Shown here: piece after piece, positions 1 through 6,951 of the stretch
Position numbering within the stretch: position 1 is the stretch's first letter
How the letters are laid out: every line of letters starts with the position of its first letter
NCBI GenBank assembly: GCA_031267815.1
Contig: JAIRYI010000018.1
Coordinates: 1-43,519 of the forward strand
Length of the DNA: 43,519 nucleotides
Source: Desulfarculales bacterium
GTDB lineage: Bacteria > Desulfobacterota > Desulfarculia > Desulfarculales > Desulfarculaceae
Direction of reading: 5' to 3'
Program-made: the position numbers and the translations under genes
Notes under the pieces: model-generated
Database searches by the model: none
Seen by the model: the letters and a program-made list of their open reading frames with translations, nothing else
Told to the model about the DNA's origin: nothing

Positions 1-85
1 GTATTTTATTTTTAAGCCAAGCAGCCGGGAATACGCGGTTTGAATCCGATGGATTAGACTGCTAATAATGTTACAGCGGAGCAGG

Positions 86-105
86 GGGCGGCATGCATGC
101 CGCCC
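86..105. repeat. 20-bp perfect palindrome downstream of cysK
   Basis: GGGCGGCATGCATGCCGCCC reads the same on both strands. It lies 41 bases past the cysK stop, where a terminator would be expected. In the cysK direction no T-run follows it, so a rho-independent terminator is not supported. It could be a protein-binding palindrome or a simple stem. Bases 1-85 hold nothing else that I recognise. Confidence 0.4.
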
Positions 106-146
106 GCAACAGGTGTAAAAAAAGTCGAAGTTTTCCCGGCCGATGG

Positions 147-1073
147 TTAAGCAAACATCACGGTTGACAGGTAACGTTCTCCCGTATCGGGCAAAATAGC
201 CACAATGAGTTTATCTTTATTTTCCGCCCGTCTGGCCAGTTCCGTGGCCGCCCACACTGCCGCTCCGGAAGAAATGCCCACCAGGAGACCTTCTTTTTTA
301 GCCAGCAGACGCCCGGTGGCAAAGGCGGCTTCATTTTCGACTGTGATAATTTCATCATAGACGGAAGTATTCAAGACCTCAGGGACAAAGCCGGCCCCGA
401 TGCCCTGGATCATGTGCGGCCCGGGCGTGCCTTTGGAAAGCACCGGTGAGGCGGCCGGTTCCACCGCGATTACCTTTATGGCGGGATTTTTAGACTTCAA
501 ATATTCGCCCGCGCCGGTTATAGTGCCGCCTGTGCCTATACCGCTGACAAAAATATCAACTTTGCCGGCGGTGTCCTCCCAAATTTCCGGGCCGGTGGTC
601 TCCTTATGGATAGCGGGGTTGGCGGGATTGGTGAACTGGCTGGGAATAAAGCTGTCAGGAGTTTCCCTCGCCAGTTCCTCGGCCTTGGCAATGGCGCCTT
701 TCATGCCCTTGGGGCCTTCGGTCAGAACCAGTTCCGCGCCATAGGCTTTCAGCAGATTACGCCGCTCCACACTCATGGTTTCCGGCATAGTCAGAATTAC
801 CCGGTATCCTTTGGCAGCGGCCACCGCGGCCAGACCAATGCCGGTATTGCCGCTGGTTGGTTCAATAATAATGGACTCGGGTTTCAAAAGCCCCTTTTGC
901 TCCGCACCCTCAATCATGGCCTTGGCAATACGATCTTTAACACTGCCCGCCGGATTGTAGTATTCCAGCTTGCCCACGATAACAGCGGAAAGATTCAGTT
1001 CCTTTTCATAATTGCCAAGTTCCAGTAAGGGGGTTTTGCCAATCAGATCCGTAATTTTTTTATGAATGCCCAT
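147..1073 (-). CDS. cysK: Cysteine synthase (O-acetylserine sulfhydrylase)
   Basis: This PLP enzyme of the fold-type II family makes L-cysteine from O-acetylserine and sulfide in the cytoplasm. The 308-residue length is normal for CysK. The PLP-binding lysine is K46 in the PAGSVKDR motif. The substrate loop [10 protein letters not shown] lies at about 73-82, the phosphate-binding [10 protein letters not shown] at about 178-187, and the SSGAA segment that contacts the pyridine nitrogen near 268. The ATG start is supported by AGAAAGGA about seven bases upstream. The gene stands alone and diverges from the hydE side with its own good promoter. A cystathionine beta-synthase-like role is less likely because no extra domain is present. 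Confidence 0.95.
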   Translation of the reverse strand: MGIHKKITDLIGKTPLLELGNYEKELNLSAVIVGKLEYYNPAGSVKDRIAKAMIEGAEQKGLLKPESIIIEPTSGNTGIGLAAVAAAKGYRVILTMPETMSVERRNLLKAYGAELVLTEGPKGMKGAIAKAEELARETPDSFIPSQFTNPANPAIHKETTGPEIWEDTAGKVDIFVSGIGTGGTITGAGEYLKSKNPAIKVIAVEPAASPVLSKGTPGPHMIQGIGAGFVPEVLNTSVYDEIITVENEAAFATGRLLAKKEGLLVGISSGAAVWAATELARRAENKDKLIVAILPDTGERYLSTVMFA

Positions 1074-1124
1074 TTTAATATCCTTTCTCGATTACATAGC
1101 GCGCCTACTAATTTAATATGCTTT

Positions 1125-1154
1125 ATATTACCCTCACCTCTCCCGGTTTGTCAA
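1125..1154 (-). promoter_or_regulatory. Sigma-70-type promoter of cysK
   Basis: On the minus strand TTGACA (1149-1154) and TAATAT (1125-1130) are separated by 18 bases, about 50 bases before the cysK start. The -35 box is a perfect match and the -10 box is close. Its -35 box lies 13 bases from the -35 box of the divergent promoter. Confidence 0.6.
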
Positions 1155-1167
1155 GAATAAAAGGAGC

Positions 1168-1198
1168 TTGACAGGCCCGCAAAGACGGTTATTATATA
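1168..1198 (+). promoter_or_regulatory. Candidate promoter for the HD remnant and hydE
   Basis: TTGACA at 1168-1173 is followed after 17 to 19 bases by overlapping AT-rich -10 candidates (ATTATA, TTATAT, TATATA, 1191-1198). It faces away from the cysK promoter, so the two genes share a compact divergent control region. The exact -10 cannot be chosen by eye. Confidence 0.5.
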
Positions 1199-1252
1199 AC
1201 ATATTAAATATATAGGTATTATTAATTCCATACCAGGCTAAGGACTCCGGTA

Positions 1253-1393
1253 ATGGCAAAATTAATCAACCGCCAGGAAGCCTGGCAGCTTCTGACCGAA
1301 TTCAATAAAGATGAATTTCATCTGAAACATGCTCTTATTGTGGAAGGAGTCATGCGTTACTTTGCCCGCAAACTGGGATATAATGAACTCTAA
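1253..1393 (+). pseudogene. Truncated HD-domain hydrolase (N-terminal 46 residues only)
   Basis: An ATG-started frame of 46 codons ends in TAA. Its product resembles the N-terminal helices of a common HD-domain phosphohydrolase family: a REEAWxLL-like start, then KHALIVEGVMRYFARKLGYNE. Members of that family continue at this point into the stretch that carries the HD metal-binding pair. Here the frame stops before it, and no reading frame of the 23 bases before hydE continues the homology. The gene therefore lacks every catalytic residue. It is either the remnant of a deletion or a short protein kept for another reason. It follows a plausible promoter and precedes hydE by 23 bases, so it is probably cotranscribed with it. 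Confidence 0.6.
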
Positions 1394-1416
1394 CCATTAC
1401 AAACAGTAATATTTTT

Positions 1417-2502
1417 ATGATAGACAAACTTTATCACAACCGGGACTTAAGCGATCAGGAATTTTCAGATCTGCTGGCCGGCGATGCTTATGACCGGCAG
1501 TTGTTTGCCCGCGCCGCTCAGGTACGGCATAAAGTTTACGGCAAGGCGGTTTATATACGCGGGCTGGTGGAATTATCAAATTATTGCCGCAACAACTGTT
1601 ATTATTGCGGTATCCGCCATGATAACCGTAAGTTATCCCGCTACCGCCTGGACAGGGAGCAAATCCTGGCCTGCTGTTCCGACGGCTATGCCCTGGGCTT
1701 CCGCACCTTTGTCCTCCAGGGAGGGGAAGACCCTTATTATAATGATGACCTGGTCTGCGAGATAGCTTCCGCCATCAAGGAAGCCCACCCCGATTGCGCT
1801 CTCACTCTGTCGCTGGGGGAAAAGAGCAAGGAGAGCTACCGCAGATTTTTCAACGCCGGAGCGGACCGTTATCTCCTCCGCCACGAAACCGCCGCCGAGG
1901 AACATTACCGCCGCCTTCATCCTCCCGCCATGAGTCTGGCGAGACGTAAACAGTGCCTGATGGATCTCAAGGAAATCGGCTATCAGGTCGGATCCGGCTT
2001 CATGGTCGGCTCCCCTCACCAGACCGGCCGGCATCTGCTGGCTGACTTACGCTTTCTGCAAGAGCTGCAGCCGGCCATGATCGGCATAGGCCCTTATCTT
2101 ACCCATCAGGATACGCCTTTCAAACTGTTTGGGAACGGAAGCCTGCGCCTTACGCTGCGCCTGATCGGCATATTGCGGCTCATGTTTCCTATGGCCCTTA
2201 TTCCGGCCACTACCGCCCTGGGTACGGTTGATCCCAAGGGGAGAGAATTGGGCCTGATGGCCGGCGCCAATGTGCTTATGCCCAATCTGTCGCCCCTGAA
2301 GGTGCGCAAGCTATACGAATTATATGACAATAAAATATGCACCGGCGAAGAGGCGGCGGAGTGCCGAATGTGCTTGAATGACCGCGTTGCCGGCTGCGGC
2401 TATGAAATTGTGGTTCACCGGGGCGACGCCAAAACCGCGCCGGCGGCGGATACTCTGCCCGGCTTAGTTCTTGAGGCGGAGGCGGCCACGCTAACCGCCT
2501 GA
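1417..2502 (+). CDS. hydE: [FeFe]-hydrogenase maturase HydE (radical SAM)
   Basis: HydE helps build the 2Fe subcluster of the H-cluster of [FeFe]-hydrogenases, together with HydF and HydG. The radical SAM motif CX3CX2C is at C57, C61 and C64 (NYCRNNCYYCG). The segments LQGGEDPYY, LSLGEKS and LLRHETA are typical of HydE. Near the C-terminus C308, C316 and C319 have the spacing of the optional second Fe-S site described for the Thermotoga maritima enzyme. The length of 361 residues fits. Neither hydF, hydG nor a hydrogenase gene is in the window. The ribosome-binding site is weak, which may mean translation depends on the short upstream frame. The related biotin synthase and PylB families are less likely given the C-terminal cysteines. 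Confidence 0.92.
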   Translation: MIDKLYHNRDLSDQEFSDLLAGDAYDRQLFARAAQVRHKVYGKAVYIRGLVELSNYCRNNCYYCGIRHDNRKLSRYRLDREQILACCSDGYALGFRTFVLQGGEDPYYNDDLVCEIASAIKEAHPDCALTLSLGEKSKESYRRFFNAGADRYLLRHETAAEEHYRRLHPPAMSLARRKQCLMDLKEIGYQVGSGFMVGSPHQTGRHLLADLRFLQELQPAMIGIGPYLTHQDTPFKLFGNGSLRLTLRLIGILRLMFPMALIPATTALGTVDPKGRELGLMAGANVLMPNLSPLKVRKLYELYDNKICTGEEAAECRMCLNDRVAGCGYEIVVHRGDAKTAPAADTLPGLVLEAEAATLTA

Positions 2503-2521
2503 CATTGGCCGTGACCGTAAT

Positions 2522-3085
2522 TTATTTTCCCGGGGCCGCTTTATCCAAATCTCGCCTTTTATTCTCATCCCGGTATAAATCCCGAAATTCCACATAAGTT
2601 CTGGTCCCTCTGGCGAAAGCGCTCATTTCCTCCGCCGTGAGATTGCGCCTTATTTTACCGGGATTGCCGATAATCAGATTTCCGGCCGGCACTCTGGTGC
2701 GCATGCCCACCAGCGTGCCGGCCGCCACTGCCACCTCATCTTCCAGCCAGGCTTCGTCCAGCACAATGGAACCCATGCCAATCAACACCCGGTTACCCAC
2801 ATTGCAGTGATGGAGAATGGCCCCATGCCCTACCGTGACATCATCGCCAATGCTCAAGCGGGTGGGGCCATGCATAGAACTGCTGTGTACAACGGCGTTG
2901 TCCTGAATGTTAGTGCGGGCGCCAATGCTTATCGGTATATGTTCAGTGCGGATCACCGCTCCGTACCAGATCCCCGCCTGCGGGCCTATTTCCACATCGC
3001 CGGCCACTACCGCGCCCGGAGCAATCCAGGCGCTCTCATGGATACGCGGAGCTTTGCCGTTAACGTTCATAATTATAGGCTTCAT
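2522..3085 (-). CDS. Gamma-class carbonic anhydrase-like hexapeptide-repeat protein
   Basis: The 187-residue protein is a left-handed beta-helix of hexapeptide repeats in the YrdA/CaiE/Cam-like group. The three zinc-ligand histidines of gamma carbonic anhydrases are present as H67 (NIQDNAVVH), H87 and H92 (TVGHGAILHH). The Q61-D62 pair is kept. The usual R-G-D triplet reads R46-T47-E48, so the conserved aspartate is a glutamate. The start is supported by AAGGAG. It converges on hydE, whose stop is only 19 bases away. Reversible CO2 hydration is the default assignment, but many close relatives have no measured activity, so the biochemical role remains open. Confidence 0.85.
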   Translation of the reverse strand: MKPIIMNVNGKAPRIHESAWIAPGAVVAGDVEIGPQAGIWYGAVIRTEHIPISIGARTNIQDNAVVHSSSMHGPTRLSIGDDVTVGHGAILHHCNVGNRVLIGMGSIVLDEAWLEDEVAVAAGTLVGMRTRVPAGNLIIGNPGKIRRNLTAEEMSAFARGTRTYVEFRDLYRDENKRRDLDKAAPGK

Positions 3086-3294
3086 TATGTACTTTTCTCC
3101 TTTGTATTTTTAAGTTAATTTTGCCTGCTATTAACTAAAATTAATAACGTTTATCCTGATTTTTGTGTTAGAATATAAGTTATAAGAGTCAACGTAGCAC
3201 ATTGCAATGATTTTTTAATCTTCGTACGAAATATGCATATAAGACCTTCAGCCGTAATATGGCGTTCTTGCTTTGCCTCCAGGCTTAATTTTCC

Positions 3295-3309
3295 TTGCCG
3301 GTACGGCAA
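3295..3309. promoter_or_regulatory. Operator-like palindrome 1 in the ppdK leader
   Basis: TTGCCGGTACGGCAA has perfect 6-base arms around GTA. Its core CCGGTA-CGG recurs in the palindrome at 3333-3350, centred about 39 bases away. The rest of the 300-base gap (3086-3385) is AT-rich on its gamma-carbonic-anhydrase side, and I could not identify a convincing promoter by eye. Confidence 0.4.
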
Positions 3310-3332
3310 AGTCAAGCCCGCTTTCTTTAGTC

Positions 3333-3350
3333 TTTACCGGTAACGGTAAA
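3333..3350. promoter_or_regulatory. Operator-like palindrome 2 in the ppdK leader
   Basis: TTTACCGGTAACGGTAAA has perfect 7-base arms around GTAA. It ends 23 bases before the GAGGAGG ribosome-binding site of ppdK. It could bind a dimeric regulator as DNA or form a small hairpin in the leader RNA. The similarity to the palindrome at 3295-3309 favours a protein-binding site. Confidence 0.4.
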
Positions 3351-3385
3351 TAAAGAGCTTTTCAAATTTATTTGAGGAGGAACTT

Positions 3386-6082
3386 GTGACGAAAAACGTA
3401 TATTTTTTCGGCAATAAAAAAGCTGACGGCTCTGCTGAAATGCGTGATTTGCTGGGCGGTAAAGGCGCCAACTTGGCGGAGATGACCAAACTGGGCATCC
3501 CCGTGCCGGCGGGATTTACCATAACTACGGAAGTCTGCACTTATATCAATTCCCACGGGGGTAAATACCCCCCCGGCATAAAAAAAGAAATCATGGATGC
3601 TTTGCGCAAGACAGAAGGGATCATGGGCGCCAAATTCGGGCACCCGGAAAACCCTCTTTTAGTATCGGTGCGCTCCGGAGCGCGCATCTCTATGCCGGGC
3701 ATGATGGATACAGTGCTGAACGTGGGCCTCAACGACCGCACGGTTAACGGTTTGGCGGCCAAAACCAACAATGACCGTTTTGCCTGGGACGCCTACCGCC
3801 GTTTTGTCAACATGTACTCTGATGTGGTGCTGGGGGTAAAAGCCTTGGGCGATGAAGACTATGATCCCTTTGACGAAATTCTTGCCCGGATAAAGAAAAA
3901 ATATAAAGTCAAACACGACACCGAACTCAGTACGGAAGCGTTGCAAGATACGGTGCGCGCCTTTAAAACTTTGGTGATGGAACGGACCGGGAAAATATTC
4001 CCCGATGACCCCATGGAACAATTGCGCGGGGCAATCAACGCGGTTTTTGAATCCTGGCACATTCCCAGAGCTCAGATTTACCGCCAGATGAACAACATTC
4101 CCGAAGAGTGGGGTACCGCGGCCACGGTGCAGTCCATGGTCTTCGGCAACATGGGGGAAGATTCGGCCACAGGAGTGGCTTTCAGCCGCGACCCTTCCAG
4201 CGGCGAAAATTATTTCTTCGGGGAATTTATGATTAATGCCCAAGGAGAAGACGTGGTGGCGGGAGTACGCACTCCCCAACCCATAAACGGGTCCAGAAAA
4301 GTGCCCAAGGGCGTAGTGACCATGGAAGAAGCCATGCCGGACACTTACAAGCAACTGGTTGCCCTGCGCGACAAATTGGAACACCATTACCGCGACATGC
4401 AGGATATGGAGTTTACCATTCAGCAGGGCAAACTGTGGATGTTGCAGACCCGCAACGGCAAACGCACCGCCAGCGCGGCCATCAAAATCGCGGTGGATAT
4501 GGTCGGAGAAAAACTTATCAGCAAAAAAGAGGCGCTAAATCGCCTGGAACCAGCCCAGCTGGATCAATTGCTCCACCCCATGCTGGACCCCAAAGCTGAA
4601 AAAACTCTGATCGCCCGCGGTCTGGCCGCCAGTCCGGGAGCCGCCATCGGCCGGGTGGTGTTCAGCGCCGCCGAAGCGGAAAAGCTGACCCAAACCGGCG
4701 ACCCGGTCATCTTGGTGCGCATCGAAACCAGCCCTGATGACATCAAAGGCATGCATATAGCCCAGGGCATTCTCACCAGCCGGGGGGGTATGACCAGCCA
4801 CGCGGCGGTGGTGGCCAGGGGCATGGGCACCTGCTGTGTGGTGGGCAGTTCAGATATTACTGTCGATTACAAAAAAGGCATTTTCGCCACTACCGCCGGT
4901 CTGGTGGTTAAAAGAGGCGATTTCATCAGCCTGGACGGTGGCAAAGGGGAAGTTTACAAGGGACGGGTGCCTAAAGTTGACGCCCAGCTCAGCGGCGATT
5001 TCGCCACTTTTATGAAATGGGCGGATGAAGTCCGCCGCCTTAAAGTGCGCACCAATGCCGATACCCCCCGCGACGCCAGTGTAGCGCGCAATTTCGGCGC
5101 GGAAGGCATTGGCCTGTGCCGCACCGAACATATGTTTTTCCAAGATGACCGTATTATCGCGGTTCGGGAAATGATTATGGCGGAGAGTCAGGAGCAGAGA
5201 AAACAGGCTTTGGCCAAACTGCTGCCCATGCAGCGCCAGGACTTTATCGGCATATTCCAGGCTATGGAGAGCCTGCCGGTCACCATCCGCACCCTTGACC
5301 CGCCCCTGCACGAATTTCTGCCTCATACCGCCAAAGAAGTCAAGGAACTGGCCGCGGTCATGAAAGTGAAAGTCGCGGAAATGGAGAAAAAAATAGAACT
5401 CCTGACCGAAAATAACCCCATGCTGGGCCACCGGGGCTGCCGGCTGGGCAATACCTTCCCTGAAATTACCGAAATGCAGGCCCGCGCCATATTTGAGGCG
5501 GCCTGCGTGGTCACCAAACAAGGCCGCAAAGTGCTGCCGGAAATTATGATCCCTCTGGTCGGTTTTGAAAGCGAACTCAAACTGCAGAAAGAAATTGTGC
5601 AGAACGTGGCCGAAGAGGTAATAAATTCTCAAGGATTGAAACACAAAATAAAATATCTAATCGGCACCATGGTGGAACTTCCCCGAGCCTGCCTGACCGC
5701 CGATCGCATCGCCCTGGAAGCGCAATTTTTTTCATTTGGAACCAACGACCTGACCCAGACCTGTCTGGGCATAAGCCGTGACGACGCCAGCCGCTTCCTC
5801 CCTTATTATCTCAAGGCCGGCATCCTGTTGCAGGAACCGTTTGTCTCCATTGACCGCCAAGGGGTGGGAAGATTGATGGAAATCGGAGTAAGCAAAGGCC
5901 GCAGTGTAAAAAAAGACCTTAAATGCGGCATTTGCGGCGAACACGGAGGAGACCCGGCCAGCGTGGAATTCTGCCACAGCCTGGGGCTGGACTATGTCAG
6001 CTGCTCGCCTTACCGGGTGCCCATCGCCCGGCTGGCGGCGGCGCAAGCGGCGCTGAAAGAGGAAGATAAAACCCGGAGCTAG
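3386..6082 (+). CDS. ppdK: Pyruvate, phosphate dikinase
   Basis: PPDK interconverts ATP, pyruvate and phosphate with AMP, PEP and PPi in the cytoplasm. It serves gluconeogenesis or a PPi-linked glycolysis in anaerobes. The 898 residues match the family. The N-terminal ATP-grasp region covers roughly 1-360. The swivelling phosphohistidine domain has GGMTSHAAVVARGMG with catalytic H472 and the neighbouring regulatory threonine T470. The C-terminal PEP/pyruvate barrel carries FGTNDLTQ and the catalytic cysteine C850 in CGICGEHGGDP. Translation starts at GTG, preceded by a strong GAGGAGG. No PPDK regulatory kinase gene (DUF299) is adjacent. Confidence 0.97.
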   Translation: MTKNVYFFGNKKADGSAEMRDLLGGKGANLAEMTKLGIPVPAGFTITTEVCTYINSHGGKYPPGIKKEIMDALRKTEGIMGAKFGHPENPLLVSVRSGARISMPGMMDTVLNVGLNDRTVNGLAAKTNNDRFAWDAYRRFVNMYSDVVLGVKALGDEDYDPFDEILARIKKKYKVKHDTELSTEALQDTVRAFKTLVMERTGKIFPDDPMEQLRGAINAVFESWHIPRAQIYRQMNNIPEEWGTAATVQSMVFGNMGEDSATGVAFSRDPSSGENYFFGEFMINAQGEDVVAGVRTPQPINGSRKVPKGVVTMEEAMPDTYKQLVALRDKLEHHYRDMQDMEFTIQQGKLWMLQTRNGKRTASAAIKIAVDMVGEKLISKKEALNRLEPAQLDQLLHPMLDPKAEKTLIARGLAASPGAAIGRVVFSAAEAEKLTQTGDPVILVRIETSPDDIKGMHIAQGILTSRGGMTSHAAVVARGMGTCCVVGSSDITVDYKKGIFATTAGLVVKRGDFISLDGGKGEVYKGRVPKVDAQLSGDFATFMKWADEVRRLKVRTNADTPRDASVARNFGAEGIGLCRTEHMFFQDDRIIAVREMIMAESQEQRKQALAKLLPMQRQDFIGIFQAMESLPVTIRTLDPPLHEFLPHTAKEVKELAAVMKVKVAEMEKKIELLTENNPMLGHRGCRLGNTFPEITEMQARAIFEAACVVTKQGRKVLPEIMIPLVGFESELKLQKEIVQNVAEEVINSQGLKHKIKYLIGTMVELPRACLTADRIALEAQFFSFGTNDLTQTCLGISRDDASRFLPYYLKAGILLQEPFVSIDRQGVGRLMEIGVSKGRSVKKDLKCGICGEHGGDPASVEFCHSLGLDYVSCSPYRVPIARLAAAQAALKEEDKTRS

Positions 6083-6280
6083 CACTCTGTAACACTTAAA
6101 AATGTATATTTTAGCAGCCTGAGCCATTGGGTGTAAACGATAGCTTTCCGGTTGCTTGGCTTAAAAGCTTTAGCACCTTTAATAGGAACAAGCAGCAACG
6201 CCCCCCAGCCTATATCGGGGCGCATAAACAGCAGGCTGGCCGCAACACCCAGCAATGGGGAAATCGCGCCCGTCAGAGTA

Positions 6281-6778
6281 CTAGCCCCCTGCCGCCAGGT
6301 TGCGCAGCCAGAATTTTTGCAGGGCCTGACGCAGGGGAATATTCTCCACCTGAGCCAGCCGGGTTTCCAGCCGGGCCAGTTCCTCCGGGGAGGGTGGGGA
6401 GGGAGCGGTATCCAAATAAACTCTGGCCGGGGCCTCCGCGCGGGCGGTAATGAATTTCAGCCCTTCCACCGCAAAACCGGCCTGACGGAACTTGTCCATG
6501 ATGTCGGAAACGCTCAAGCTCAATTCCTGGCGCAAGGCCGCGCCTTGCACCGCCAGCACTAAATCTCCGGGCCGGGACCGGGAAAAACACACCGGCCGCA
6601 CCCGCGGCGCCAGATAAGGTCCCATAAGTTCCGGCCAGCTGCGCAGCATGTCAGCCGGCGGCAAGCGCCGGCTGACATGCCAGGGAAGCATAAGCGGCAT
6701 TATATTATTAAGAAAAGCTCCCTCGGCCGCTTTACCCGCTCCATTCATGGCAGACGCGTTTTGCTTAACAAACTTCAT
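6281..6778 (-). CDS. DUF721 (DciA-like) protein
   Basis: The 165-residue protein has the DUF721 core at about 40-110. A tryptophan-containing helix (SWPELMGPYLAPRVRP) is followed by a strand pair ending in GDLVLAVQGAALRQELS and a helix with the KFRQAGF region. DUF721 includes DciA, the ancestral loader of the replicative helicase DnaB, which has a KH-like N-terminal fold. That role is a family inference and has not been shown for this shorter deltaproteobacterial type. The C-terminal 50 residues are low-complexity and helical. A GGGG/AGGG stretch precedes the ATG. It lies downstream of pbpC on the same strand, separated by a likely terminator, so it probably has its own promoter. Confidence 0.7.
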   Translation of the reverse strand: MKFVKQNASAMNGAGKAAEGAFLNNIMPLMLPWHVSRRLPPADMLRSWPELMGPYLAPRVRPVCFSRSRPGDLVLAVQGAALRQELSLSVSDIMDKFRQAGFAVEGLKFITARAEAPARVYLDTAPSPPSPEELARLETRLAQVENIPLRQALQKFWLRNLAAGG

Positions 6779-6906
6779 ACCCTACCCCATGTTGGAGTTA
6801 TTCCAATTTTATTTAGCGGTCGAATCAAAGTGCGATTTAGACCCACTCGCAAGAAATACTTTAGTGTTTACTGCATGTTAGCCCTATAACGCAATTTCAA
6901 TTCCCA

Positions 6907-6951
6907 ACAAAAATTATAACCCCTTTTATTAAAAATCAGAATTAAAAGGGG
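6907..6951 (-). terminator. Probable terminator of the A2M-pbpC operon
   Basis: Read on the minus strand, CCCCTTTTA (6943-6951) pairs with TAAAAGGGG (6920-6928) and is followed by TTATAATTTTTG. The stem begins inside the last codons of pbpC and includes its stop. The stem is AT-rich at its top, so strength is uncertain. Confidence 0.5.

Noticed and set aside
86-105. Rho-independent terminator of cysK
   Set aside because: The palindrome is perfect but is not followed by a T-run in the direction of cysK transcription.
4850-5644. Long minus-strand frame opposite ppdK
   Set aside because: It is rich in Phe and His, as expected from the antisense of a coding gene, and lies wholly inside the clear ppdK frame.
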